From Candidatus Parcubacteria bacterium (GTDB taxonomy: Bacteria > Patescibacteriota > Minisyncoccia > Minisyncoccales > PEYH01): a stretch of 50,247 nt of DNA. Of the stretch, positions 33,759 to 41,688 are shown in pieces. The translations under genes were made by a program, and so were the position numbers. The notes below the pieces were generated by a model. The model saw only the letters and a list, made by a program, of their open reading frames with translations, searched no databases and had not been told where the DNA came from. Numbering within the stretch: position 1 is the first letter of the stretch; every line of letters starts with the position of its first letter. The DNA is taken from NCBI GenBank assembly GCA_026395615.1, contig JAPLYH010000051.1, positions 6,318-56,564 of the forward strand, given 5' to 3'.

Positions 33759-33790
33759 ATTTCTGTCCCACGCCACCCGGCATCGTAATT
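33759..33790 (-). repeat. Palindrome-family repeat upstream of the DJ-1/PfpI gene
   Basis: On the minus strand AATTACGATGCCGGGTGGCG followed by TGGGACAGAAAT. Same ending as the copy at 13507-13538. Its GGGACA is 17 bases from a perfect TATAAT (33746-33741), so the repeat seems to carry a -35 element. Confidence 0.85.
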
Positions 33791-33839
33791 TGCCATCGTA
33801 GTTTATTTCAGATCGCCTAATTTTCCGCGTAATTTTCTT

Positions 33840-34838
33840 CTATTTTAAATATCTTTGGATAGCGAGGTTGTGCTCTTTTAGAGTTCTGCTGAAAACCGTT
33901 TCTCCATCGGGCTTTGATAAAAAATAAAGATAACCAGTTTCTTTGGGGTGAATAGCGGCATTAATAGCTGAAATTCCCGGATTAGAAATGGGGCCTGCTG
34001 GCAAGCCAGCGTATTTATAGGTATTATATGGAGAATTTACTTGAGTATCATTTATAGTATAACGCCATTTATCAATGCCCAAAGCATAAGCAACGGTCGC
34101 ACAAGATTGTAAAGGAATATGACTTTCCAAGCGCCTCCAAAAAATTCCAGACACGATTTGGCGATCCTGCTCGGTGGCCACCTCTTTTTCTATTATTGAG
34201 GCCATTGTAACTATTTCAAAAATCATTTTTTCTTGAGAATATATTTCCTCTCTCATTTCTGGAGTAACTTTGTTATTAAAATTGTTTAACATCATTCTTA
34301 CGAACTCATTAACATCTGTTTTATCAGTAATCCAATAAGTATCCGGAAACAGATATCCCTCAAGATTGTTTTTCTCCGGTTTATCAATCAGAAAATCAAA
34401 TTCTTTAACAATTTCTTTAGAGGGAACGATTGCTTGTAAAAAACTTTCTTTTGAAAAAATTCCTTTTTCATCTAAATATTTGGCAATATCATTAATATTC
34501 CATCCTTCAATTATAGTAATTTTTATTCCCTTGATATCTCCTTTAATAATTTTATTAGCTATTTCGCTAATACTCATTGATGAAGATATACTATATTCCC
34601 CTGTTTTTAATTTATATTGCCCACCACTAATAAAAACATAAAAAGAAAAAGCGGTTTTGCTTTTAATCAGTCCCTCTTGTTTTAATTGAGAAGCAATAAC
34701 AGAAAGACCGCTCCCCCTTTCTATTGTAAAAATCTTTTCTGAGGTTCCCGAATTAAGGGGAATGTATAATTGGTAATATGCCCAACCTCCCAGAATCAAT
34801 ATTACAGCAACAACAAATATTAAAAATTTTTTAGACAT
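33840..34838 (-). CDS. mltG: Endolytic peptidoglycan transglycosylase MltG (YceG-like)
   Basis: A 332-residue protein anchored by a helix at about 4-22. A LysM-like subdomain (about 36-105, FTIERGSGLSVIASQLKQEG) precedes the YceG catalytic domain with the essential Glu in ASIIEKEV, the VSGIFWRRL motif, QSCATVAYALG, NSPYNTYKYAGLPAGPISNPG and a final TVFSRTLKEHN. MltG cuts nascent glycan chains outside the membrane and sets their length. It overlaps the preceding methyltransferase gene by 8 bases. Confidence 0.93.
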   Translation of the reverse strand: MSKKFLIFVVAVILILGGWAYYQLYIPLNSGTSEKIFTIERGSGLSVIASQLKQEGLIKSKTAFSFYVFISGGQYKLKTGEYSISSSMSISEIANKIIKGDIKGIKITIIEGWNINDIAKYLDEKGIFSKESFLQAIVPSKEIVKEFDFLIDKPEKNNLEGYLFPDTYWITDKTDVNEFVRMMLNNFNNKVTPEMREEIYSQEKMIFEIVTMASIIEKEVATEQDRQIVSGIFWRRLESHIPLQSCATVAYALGIDKWRYTINDTQVNSPYNTYKYAGLPAGPISNPGISAINAAIHPKETGYLYFLSKPDGETVFSRTLKEHNLAIQRYLK

Positions 34839-35454
34839 TTTTATTTTTTACTAATGGAACGAAAACAAATCCAGGGTATTCTTGTTTTTCAAAATTATCT
34901 TCTGATTTTTTGGTAAAAACACAAATTGAATTATGTATAGGGATAACTATTTTTCCTCCAATTTTAAGCTGATTTTTCAAAGCAGAAGGAACGCTATCTG
35001 TCCCTGCTGAACAAAGAATGGCATCATAAAGAGCTTCCTCTAAATAACCATCTCTGCCATCACTACAAACAAACTTAAGTATACCATTTTTTATAAAATC
35101 ATAATTGCTTGCATTCTTTTGTCCGAACTCTTTAAGTTCAGGGATTATTTCAATTCCAATTACTTTTCCCTTATCACCGACAATACTGGCAAGAAGAGTA
35201 CTTGTCCACCCAGAACCCGAACCAATATCAAGAATTTTATCTCCTGGTTTTGGCTCTAATTTTTCTAACATAAACGCTACTACTAACGGTTGAGAAATTG
35301 TTTGTCCAAAGCCTATTGACAGAGCTTCATTTATTTCTGATAAATTCTTTATATCTTCTGGAATAAAATCCTCTCGCTTTATTTCTTTAAACGCTTTTAT
35401 TATCCTATCAGTTTTAAGCCATCCTTGTTCAATTAATTCGTTTATTAAAGTCAT
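34831..35454 (-). CDS. pcm: Protein-L-isoaspartate O-methyltransferase family protein
   Basis: A 207-residue PCMT-family methyltransferase. It has the conserved entry REDFIPED, IGFGQTISQPLVVAFMLE, motif I ILDIGSGSGWTSTLLA, acidic loop IGIEIIPEL, and the late motif AILCSAGTDSVPSALKNQLKIGGKIVIPI. The enzyme methylates damaged isoaspartyl residues for repair. The usual TA in motif I (GTGSGY) is GSGSGW, a common variant. Upstream (35455-35683) is a structured GC-rich spacer without a gene. Confidence 0.87.
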   Translation of the reverse strand: MTLINELIEQGWLKTDRIIKAFKEIKREDFIPEDIKNLSEINEALSIGFGQTISQPLVVAFMLEKLEPKPGDKILDIGSGSGWTSTLLASIVGDKGKVIGIEIIPELKEFGQKNASNYDFIKNGILKFVCSDGRDGYLEEALYDAILCSAGTDSVPSALKNQLKIGGKIVIPIHNSICVFTKKSEDNFEKQEYPGFVFVPLVKNKNV

Positions 35455-35536
35455 ATATAAAGCGAGGATATTTTATTTTAAGATGCATCACGCAGGCCGA
35501 GCGGGCATGGTTCCCCGCGACAAAGAGGAAGAGCGA

Positions 35537-35676
35537 GGCAATAAGGTTTCAGGGCAGCTCCCGCAGGTCTGTTTGGCATGGTCCCCGAGCGAAGCGAGGG
35601 GCAAACAGACCGAGGGACGCAGGCTGACAAATCTCGCTGGAGATTTGGACAGCCAGTGACCTGAAATCTTATTGCC
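35537..35676. repeat. Nested inverted-repeat element (three-way junction fold)
   Basis: An outer 17-bp stem pairs 35537-35553 (GGCAATAAGGTTTCAGG) with 35660-35676, with one wobble. Inside are two hairpins: GGTCTGTTTG (35566-35575) with its complement at 35602-35611, and GGCTG/CAAATCT (35622-35634) with AGATTTG/CAGCC (35641-35654). GC-rich compared with flanks. It may be a miniature inverted-repeat element or a structured RNA; a reading frame crossing it (minus strand, ending at 35488) has no ribosome site and is not accepted. Confidence 0.75.
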
Positions 35677-35683
35677 GAGCGGC

Positions 35684-36913
35684 TTACTCATAACCCCTCA
35701 ACGCATCTGTTGGTCTCAACTTCGCAGCTTTGCGGGCAGGTAAATATCCTGAAAGACAACCGATTAAAAACGAGAAAAATAATCCAAATATTATCAAAGA
35801 GGCGGGCATATACGCTTCCAGTAAGAAACTTCCGCTTGCTCGGCTATAACCTTCTATAAGCTTGGCAACGATTAAGCCAAAGATTACTCCACCAGCTCCG
35901 CCAATCAAACCTAAAATCCCTGATTCTATAAGAAAAATTGAAATAACAGCGCTATTCTTAGCTCCTACTGCCTTCAAAACACCAATTTCTTTTGTCCTTT
36001 CGCGAACAGAAGTAAACATTGTATTCATAATTCCAAGACCGCCGACTAAAATTGATATACTTGCAAAAAGCATTACGGCTGCTTGAATTACTCCAACAAT
36101 TCCGCCAGCTATATTGCCCATCTTTTCTGATGTAAGAACTGAAAAATCAGAAACATTTTCTCCTCTTTTTCTCTTTCTTACTTCATCCAATGCCTTTTTA
36201 ATTTTAGCTGCTAATTCATCCGGAGAAACTCCTTCTTTTGCTTTCACCATAATCATTAAAGCACTCCCATCTCTCTCCCCTGTCACCTGTTGATAAACAG
36301 GCCTGTCTAAATAAACAGATGTATCATCGCTTTTACTCCCAATAGAGTTCAATATTCCCACCACTCTGAAAGTTCTGCCATTAATAGTGGCCGCATCTCC
36401 TACTCTGATTCTTCTCCCAAAAAAATCTTTCTGCGCTACCAAGCTGCCGAGCAATATTTCTCTTTTTCCTGGAGATGGCCAAGTTCCTTCGGATAAACTC
36501 CATCCCTGAAAAGTGCTCAAAAAATCCTTACCCTCGTCCCAGGGAAAACTTACTAAAAAAATTACTTTTTGCTCATTATTATAACGCATTAGCTGTGATT
36601 TTTGAGAAGTCGGCAACACCACATCAACTCCTTCTACTTTTTTAATCGTCAAGATATCTTCTTCACTCAACATTTGTCCGCCCATAAATGTGGCTATAGG
36701 ATTATCTATTGCTCCAGGCATAACAAGAATAACGTCTCCTCCTAAAGAATTTAATTGTTTAAGAATAGAATTCTTGATTCCACCACTCAAGGAAATAAGA
36801 GTAATAACCAAAAAGATGCCAACTACTATACCAAAAATAGTTAGCCAACTTCTCAGTTTTCTGTTTCTAAGATTTTTAATAGCAAGTTTAAAATATTCTT
36901 TTATTATTGCCAT
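35684..36913 (-). CDS. MacB-type ABC transporter permease (second system)
   Basis: A 409-residue permease with the same architecture as the one at 818-2041: helix at about 20-42, extracytoplasmic core with MPGAIDNP and VKAKEGVSPDELAAKIKKAL, three C-terminal helices with SVRERTKEIGVLKAVGA, and the end LRPTDALRGYE. The two permeases are clearly paralogous but far from identical. Its start overlaps the ATPase gene by 10 bases. The stop is followed by the nested inverted-repeat element. Confidence 0.88.
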   Translation of the reverse strand: MAIIKEYFKLAIKNLRNRKLRSWLTIFGIVVGIFLVITLISLSGGIKNSILKQLNSLGGDVILVMPGAIDNPIATFMGGQMLSEEDILTIKKVEGVDVVLPTSQKSQLMRYNNEQKVIFLVSFPWDEGKDFLSTFQGWSLSEGTWPSPGKREILLGSLVAQKDFFGRRIRVGDAATINGRTFRVVGILNSIGSKSDDTSVYLDRPVYQQVTGERDGSALMIMVKAKEGVSPDELAAKIKKALDEVRKRKRGENVSDFSVLTSEKMGNIAGGIVGVIQAAVMLFASISILVGGLGIMNTMFTSVRERTKEIGVLKAVGAKNSAVISIFLIESGILGLIGGAGGVIFGLIVAKLIEGYSRASGSFLLEAYMPASLIIFGLFFSFLIGCLSGYLPARKAAKLRPTDALRGYE

Positions 36914-37614
36914 AAAATATTTTCAGCTTGTTTATGATTTTGAACTATTTGCCCATCAATTATATTAAAAACTTTCTCGCTGTACTTGGCTATAACAGGA
37001 TCATGGGTAACCACCACAATAGTCCCTTTTTCTTTTTTATGAAATTCAACCAACATATCCATGATTTTCTGGCCTGATTGAGAATCAAGATTTCCTGTTG
37101 GCTCATCAGCAATAACTAATTCAGGATCATTAGCAAAGGCCCTGGCAATAGCCACTCTTTGTCTTTGTCCTCCTGAAAGTTCTGATGGTAGATGATTTAC
37201 CCTATCATTTAACCCGACTAAATCTAAAAGATAAAGCGCCCTTGCCTTTCTTTGCGCTTCGGGCGTTCCTTGAAATACCATTGGAATCATTACATTTTCC
37301 AATGCAGTAAGGTGTTGTAATAAATTAAATTGCTGGAAAATAAAGCCGATTTTCTTGCCTCTCGTTTGGGCAAGCTGATTTTCCGAGAGCAAGGAAGTAT
37401 CTTGGCCATCAAGAAAAATCTTTCCTTTAGTAGGAAAATCAAGACATCCAATCATATTTAAAAGAGTGCTCTTGCCCGAACCACTGGGCCCCATAATTGA
37501 AACAAATGTCTGCGAAAGAATTTCTAGATTAATTCCTCTAACTGCAGGCACTTCTACTTTATCCATCTGGTATGTTTTCCAAACATCTTGAAGGCGGATA
37601 ATTGATTTCTCCAT
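36904..37614 (-). CDS. ABC transporter ATP-binding protein, MacB/LolD type (second system)
   Basis: A 236-residue ATPase with Walker A GPSGSGKST, Q-loop FIFQQFNLLQHLTA, signature LSGGQRQRVAIARAF, Walker B LVIADEP and H-loop VVVTHD. The ATG at 37614 (MEKSIIRLQDV) is preferred over an upstream TTG; it lies 4 bases after the adaptor stop, so the genes are coupled. Partner of the following permease. Confidence 0.9.
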   Translation of the reverse strand: MEKSIIRLQDVWKTYQMDKVEVPAVRGINLEILSQTFVSIMGPSGSGKSTLLNMIGCLDFPTKGKIFLDGQDTSLLSENQLAQTRGKKIGFIFQQFNLLQHLTALENVMIPMVFQGTPEAQRKARALYLLDLVGLNDRVNHLPSELSGGQRQRVAIARAFANDPELVIADEPTGNLDSQSGQKIMDMLVEFHKKEKGTIVVVTHDPVIAKYSEKVFNIIDGQIVQNHKQAENILWQ

Positions 37615-37618
37615 ATTT

Positions 37619-39232
37619 TTATTCAACAATAACTTTTTCTCCCTCGTTCAACCCTTCAATAACTTCAACTAAATTATTATCTCCCTCAAGTCCGATTCGG
37701 ATTTCTTTTTCTTTTGGTTTGCCATTTTCTAATATTTGTACAAAGGTCTTTTCTCCATCTTTTTGGACTGCATCATCAGAAACAACTAACACATTATTTC
37801 TTGAATCAGTAATAATGGAAATATCTGCTGTCATACCTTGTTTTAAACCTTCTGGCGCTGAATTAAAACTTATTCTTACTTGATAATAAACGACCCCATC
37901 TATTAATTTCTCTGCCGGTTCAATTAAAATTACTTTTCCTTCAAATATCTGTCCCGGAAAAGCAACTAAACTTATTTTCACAAGATCATTATCTTCAATT
38001 TTAACAATATCTTCCTCGTAAATATCAACATCTATCTCAAACTCTTCCGAAGGCAAAACAGAAATTATCGGAACAGTGGCCTGGATGGTTTCCCCTGCCA
38101 ACTTATCAACTGACACAACCGTTCCATCAACAGGACTTCTTAATGAAGCATCATAAATTTGATTCTCTAAAATATCCACGCTGGCTTGCGCACTTCTTAA
38201 TTTTGCTTGATAAAGATTTAAATCTTCTATTCTCGGCTCAGCAACAGTTAAAGCTAAATTATCTTCCGCTGTTTTTAGAGCATCTTTCGCAGTAGCAACA
38301 TTTGCCGTAGCAGTGTCTATGTCAGTTTCATTAGCAAGCTCTACGGAAACAATACTTTGTCGTTCTCCTACAATATTCGTATAAGCAGTATTAATATATT
38401 CTCTTTGCGTATCTAAAGACTCCCTATCTGTAGATGAAACGGTTTTGCGATAACTATCATTTTCTACAATGGTTCTTATTCCTGTTAAATCATCGCGGAT
38501 AACGGCCAAATTCTTCTCAAAATCCCAAATAGCAGAATCTATATTAAATTCAGTAAGATATAAATTAACCGCATCTAAAAATGTTTTCATTTCTCCCACA
38601 ACATCTTCTATTGATTTTTTATATGATTTAACTTCAAGCGAATATTGATCACTATCGCTAAAATATTTACTTTGTATAGATGTTATCGCAGTTAAAGCAT
38701 TATATGCTTTAAGATACGAATCATTGAAAGTATTAAGAGCATCTTCATATGTTTCTTTTAAATCATTATCAGCTGATGATTGAGCATTTGTTAAATCTCT
38801 TTCTTTATTAGCTAAAGTTGTTTTAGCGTTATCTACTGTTGTTTGCGCTACTTGAATTTGTTCTTTACTCGCTCCAGCTATTAATTTATCCAATTCTGCC
38901 TGAGATAGAGCTAAATTCGCCCTCGCCTGCTGGAGTTGAATGTTCAGTTGAGAGTTATCAAGTTTTGCCAATACAGCGCCTTTCACTACCTCGTCCCCTG
39001 CTTTTACAGATATTTTTTCAATTTGGCCTACAGTTTTAAAACTCAAAGGAACAATATCTCCCTTTTTAACTGTTCCGCTTTCTGAAACTTCTTGGATCAC
39101 ATCGCCTTTAGTAACAGTATAAAAATTATAAGTATTGCCTTTTTTAGAAAAAGCGATGATAAGAATAGCAATAATGATAACCGCTATAATTCCAAAAATA
39201 ATAATTGTTTTCTTCTTGAACCTTATTTTCAT
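37619..39232 (-). CDS. HlyD/MacA-type membrane fusion (adaptor) protein (second system)
   Basis: A 537-residue adaptor. It has a basic start (MKIRFKKKT), a helix at about 10-29, a lipoyl half with SESGTVKKGDIVPL, a long helical hairpin (about 90-350) and a second lipoyl half (SLRSPVDGTVVSVDKLAGETI). The barrel and membrane-proximal domains end in IEGLNEGEKVIVE. Same order (adaptor, ATPase, permease) as the 818-4603 operon, but without a DUF5666-like fourth gene. Substrate unknown. Confidence 0.87.
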   Translation of the reverse strand: MKIRFKKKTIIIFGIIAVIIIAILIIAFSKKGNTYNFYTVTKGDVIQEVSESGTVKKGDIVPLSFKTVGQIEKISVKAGDEVVKGAVLAKLDNSQLNIQLQQARANLALSQAELDKLIAGASKEQIQVAQTTVDNAKTTLANKERDLTNAQSSADNDLKETYEDALNTFNDSYLKAYNALTAITSIQSKYFSDSDQYSLEVKSYKKSIEDVVGEMKTFLDAVNLYLTEFNIDSAIWDFEKNLAVIRDDLTGIRTIVENDSYRKTVSSTDRESLDTQREYINTAYTNIVGERQSIVSVELANETDIDTATANVATAKDALKTAEDNLALTVAEPRIEDLNLYQAKLRSAQASVDILENQIYDASLRSPVDGTVVSVDKLAGETIQATVPIISVLPSEEFEIDVDIYEEDIVKIEDNDLVKISLVAFPGQIFEGKVILIEPAEKLIDGVVYYQVRISFNSAPEGLKQGMTADISIITDSRNNVLVVSDDAVQKDGEKTFVQILENGKPKEKEIRIGLEGDNNLVEVIEGLNEGEKVIVE

Positions 39233-39267
39233 AAAAAATAGAGATTAATTTTAAAAAATAAATATGG

Positions 39268-39340
39268 CAGGCCCGCCGTGAGTTGAACACGGAACCCCCG
39301 CTTTTGGAGAGCGGTGCTCTGCCAATTGAGCTACGGGCCT
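39268..39340 (-). tRNA. tRNA-Trp (anticodon CCA)
   Basis: A 73-nt cloverleaf on the minus strand with acceptor AGGCCCG/CGGGCCT and discriminator G. The anticodon loop CTCCAAA is closed by CCGCT/AGCGG, and the T-arm is CCGTG-TTCAACT-CACGG. No CCA is encoded. Confidence 0.94.
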
Positions 39341-39361
39341 ATATCTAATATTTAAGTGCTG

Positions 39362-39402
39362 GATTGGAGATCTCCGCTCTGCCGATTAGAGCTCCGCTCC
39401 TA
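39362..39402 (-). pseudogene. tRNA 5'-half remnant next to tRNA-Trp
   Basis: Minus strand AGGAGCGGAGCTC, a D-loop like TAATCGG, CAGAGC and then CTCCAAT. This matches the acceptor 5' strand, D-arm and anticodon-loop area of the neighbouring tRNA-Trp with several changes, and then stops; no T-arm or 3' acceptor strand follows. A decayed partial duplicate or a recombination scar. Confidence 0.65.
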
Positions 39403-39407
39403 TATTT

Positions 39408-39656
39408 TTACAATCGACGGGCGCAAACAGCAAAATGAAAAAAATATTTTTCTAATCCATCTAAAGAACCTTTGTATTCACGATTATTAGAAATCGCGTC
39501 TAAAAAAACCTCTCTTGCCCGGCCAATCTCTTTAAGCCGACCTCGCCATCTTAAATCTCCCATGGTTAAATCAAACAAATCCAAGGCGCGAAACAGTTCG
39601 CAAAGGGAAAGTTTCTGCCATCTTCCTTGAGCTAAATTTTGATGTATCATTTCCAT
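39408..39656 (-). CDS. Small alpha-helical protein of unknown function
   Basis: An 82-residue protein predicted to be nearly all helix (RWQKLSLCELFRALDLFDLT; REVFLDAISNNREYKGSLDG) with a charged middle. No signal peptide, membrane helix or catalytic motif. It follows the DUF5674 gene by 9 bp on the same strand, which makes it likely a real co-transcribed gene. Looks like a small helical-bundle protein; no family recognised. Confidence 0.6.
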   Translation of the reverse strand: MEMIHQNLAQGRWQKLSLCELFRALDLFDLTMGDLRWRGRLKEIGRAREVFLDAISNNREYKGSLDGLEKYFFHFAVCARRL

Positions 39657-39665
39657 AATCCCGTT

Positions 39666-40016
39666 CTATTCAATTATCAATTTATCTACAATGTTTCTAA
39701 TTTTTTCTTTTGTTTCGGAATTTTCCACATCTCGCGAACAGTTATCAAAAGAAGGTTTAATGTTTACCATTGAATCAAATTCAATCCATTCTTCTTTTGT
39801 TTTACCGGGATAAAGGTTAATGCCCCAGGTTTCTCCTCTTTTTGATCCCTCTTCTTCCATAAGCTTGACCTCTTCATCTGAATGAAGTTCTCCGCCTATT
39901 GCCATAATCTCTTGACCCACATCAACCACTGCCTTAACTAAAATCCCAAACCTTTGCTTGGCGACTTCTTCTAACTGCTTTTTATTTATCGGATTCTTAA
40001 CAATCTGTATTTCCAT
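39666..40016 (-). CDS. DUF5674 family protein
   Basis: A 116-residue cytoplasmic protein. The core AVVDVGQEIMAIGGELHSDE and the block WGINLYPGKTKEEWIEFDSM are what I know as the DUF5674 signature, common in candidate phyla bacteria. Function unknown; the conserved Asp/Glu/His cluster may bind a metal. It lies 10 bp after rpmG, on the same strand. Confidence 0.8.
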   Translation of the reverse strand: MEIQIVKNPINKKQLEEVAKQRFGILVKAVVDVGQEIMAIGGELHSDEEVKLMEEEGSKRGETWGINLYPGKTKEEWIEFDSMVNIKPSFDNCSRDVENSETKEKIRNIVDKLIIE

Positions 40017-40026
40017 AATAGGAAAA

Positions 40027-40197
40027 CTACTTCTTGGCTTCTTTGTGTATTGTGTGTTTTCGACACTTTACACAAAACTTTTTCAATTCCAACTTTTTCC
40101 CTTCTGTTGTTGCATCGTGGGATTTCCTTGTGTAATAATTAATCTCTTTACACTCATCGCACCTAAGACGTATAATTGGTTTCTTTTTCTTTGCCAT
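40027..40197 (-). CDS. rpmG: 50S ribosomal protein L33
   Basis: A 56-residue L33 starting MAKKKKPIIRLRCDEC. It has two zinc-binding pairs, CDEC and CVKC, the TRKSHDATTEGKKLELKKF middle and a KHTIHKEAKK end. Start ATG at 40197. The zinc-ribbon (C+) form is kept. Position after tRNA-Thr and tRNA-Tyr recalls the tRNA-rpmG-secE clusters of other bacteria, though secE and nusG are not here. Confidence 0.92.
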   Translation of the reverse strand: MAKKKKPIIRLRCDECKEINYYTRKSHDATTEGKKLELKKFCVKCRKHTIHKEAKK

Positions 40198-40243
40198 AAT
40201 TGTCCGCGAAAATAAGTCGCAATATTAATAATTAATTCCCTTG

Positions 40244-40316
40244 AGCCGGGAGCGAGGGTCGAACTCGCGACCTTTCCCTTACCATGGGAATGCTCTGCCA
40301 ACTGAGCTATCCCGGC
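40244..40316 (-). tRNA. tRNA-Thr (anticodon GGT)
   Basis: A 73-nt cloverleaf with acceptor GCCGGGA/TCCCGGC and discriminator T. The anticodon loop ATGGTAA is closed by TTCCC/GGGAA, and the T-arm is GCGAG-TTCGACC-CTCGC. Between tRNA-Tyr (17 bp) and rpmG (46 bp). Confidence 0.93.
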
Positions 40317-40333
40317 ATTATGATTTATTCATA

Positions 40334-40417
40334 TGGGCAGGGAGGGATTTGAACCCCCGTAGGCCTGAGGCCGCGAGATTTACAGTCTCGTCCATTTGAC
40401 CGCTCTGGCACCTGCCC
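40334..40417 (-). tRNA. tRNA-Tyr (anticodon GTA)
   Basis: An 84-nt class II tRNA with acceptor GGGCAGG/CCTGCCC, discriminator A, anticodon loop CTGTAAA on CGAGA/TCTCG, and a long variable arm CGGCCTCAGGCCTACGG as expected for bacterial tRNA-Tyr. Confidence 0.94.
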
Positions 40418-40481
40418 AGAATAATTATTTATCAATAATTGACTTGAATATTATCATAAACCTTCCTTATTTTCAACATTT

Positions 40482-41186
40482 TTAGCTATTTTTCTTTTTC
40501 CAATCATCTATATCCTTATGATTACCAGAAAGAAGAACTTTTGGCACTTTCCAAAATTTGACTTTTCGAAATTTTGGAGGACAAAATTTACAATTTTTTA
40601 AATATTTTCCAGGTTCTAAAATCTCTGGGCGAGTATATTGAGGATACTCTTTATCCTCCAGCGTAAAACTCTCCTCTTTTAGCGATTCATTTTTTATCAC
40701 TCCCGGTATTAATCTAGAAACCGCGTCAACTACTACCATAGCTGGGATTTCCCCTCCAGTAAGTACATATTCTCCTATTGAAATTTCTTCATCAGCTATA
40801 TATTTCGCCACTCTTTCGTCAACTCCTTCATAGCGTCCACAAATTAATATCACCTGTTCATATTTTTTAGCTAATTCCCGAGCTTTATTTTGATTAAACG
40901 GTTTACCTTTTGCGGAAAATAAAATGATTCTTCTGCCTTTATTATTAATCTTCCTATTAATAATCTTCTTAACTGCCTTAAGAATAATATCCGCTTTTAA
41001 AATCATCCCTGCTCCCCCGCTATATGGTCTACTGTCAACCGTGTGGTGTCTATCTGTGGCAGAATCTCTTAGATTGTGAATATTAATCTTCACCAGCTTT
41101 CTTTTTTGAGCTCGTTTGATGATACTTTCGTTGAAGTATGAGTCAAAAATCTCCGGAAATATTGTTATAATATCAAATCTAATCAT
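40482..41186 (-). CDS. trmD: tRNA (guanine(37)-N1)-methyltransferase TrmD
   Basis: A 234-residue knotted (SPOUT) methyltransferase that makes m1G37 and prevents frameshifting. It starts MIRFDIITIFPEIF, has HTVDSRPYSGGAGMILK, ICGRYEGVDERV, and SIGEYVLTGGEIPAMVVVDA, the SAM-binding knot. The ATG at 41186 matches the family N-terminus; nine codons upstream are discarded. It is the last gene of rpmF-nusB-rnc-rpsP-khpA-trmD; rplS, often next, is absent. Confidence 0.94.
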   Translation of the reverse strand: MIRFDIITIFPEIFDSYFNESIIKRAQKRKLVKINIHNLRDSATDRHHTVDSRPYSGGAGMILKADIILKAVKKIINRKINNKGRRIILFSAKGKPFNQNKARELAKKYEQVILICGRYEGVDERVAKYIADEEISIGEYVLTGGEIPAMVVVDAVSRLIPGVIKNESLKEESFTLEDKEYPQYTRPEILEPGKYLKNCKFCPPKFRKVKFWKVPKVLLSGNHKDIDDWKKKNS

Positions 41187-41251
41187 AGGTTTACCAAAAA
41201 ACCGCACTACCATATGATAGCACGGCTCTTTGTTTTTGAAAACTAAACTAA

Positions 41252-41572
41252 TTAAAGCTTTAAATCGTCAAATTTTGGTTCACTGGTTTTTTCCCGATTC
41301 ATCGGTCTACCTGAACCGCCTTCTGGTTCTTCTATTTTAAGATTGACGCGGGCATGATTCTTTAAACCAATAATGCGAAGCAAGGTTCTGATAGCTCTGA
41401 CTGTAGAGCCCTCTCGGCCGATAATTTGGCCCATATCTTCCTTGTTAAGATTAAGGTTTAATAAAACGCCCATTTCATCAACATTGCGGTCAATCTTGAC
41501 ATCGTTTGGATTGTCTACTAAGGCCTTGACGACAAACTCAAGGAAATCTTTGTCAGGTGTCTTTTCTGCCAT
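41252..41572 (-). CDS. khpA: KH-domain RNA-binding protein KhpA
   Basis: A 106-residue protein: FLEFVVKALVDNPNDVKI followed by a KH core with the GxxG loop in IIGREGSTVRAIRTLLRI. A C-terminal tail has EPEGGSGRPMNREK. KhpA with KhpB binds small and messenger RNAs and affects division in other bacteria. Its place between rpsP and trmD is the usual one. A promoter of its own lies at 41650-41677. Confidence 0.9.
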   Translation of the reverse strand: MAEKTPDKDFLEFVVKALVDNPNDVKIDRNVDEMGVLLNLNLNKEDMGQIIGREGSTVRAIRTLLRIIGLKNHARVNLKIEEPEGGSGRPMNREKTSEPKFDDLKL

Positions 41573-41649
41573 ATTCTTTAAATCTTATTATTTCACTTTC
41601 CGACCTTTCCATTCTATCCTCTGTAAAAACAGAGTTGGGAACTCCTATT

Positions 41650-41677
41650 ATTTTAATTCTTTAAAAAAGAATGTCAA
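41650..41677 (-). promoter_or_regulatory. Candidate khpA-trmD promoter
   Basis: TTGACA (41677-41672), 16-base spacer that is itself a short hairpin (TTCTTT/AAAGAA), then TAAAAT (41655-41650) on the minus strand, 78 bases before khpA. Confidence 0.5.
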
Positions 41678-41688
41678 GATTAATATTG

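Noticed and set aside
35488..35691. 67-codon minus-strand frame
   Set aside because: Lies over the nested inverted-repeat element, starts inside the permease gene end and lacks a ribosome site.
40083..40301. 72-codon minus-strand frame overlapping rpmG and tRNA-Thr
   Set aside because: Covers the tRNA and is out of frame with the clear L33 protein.
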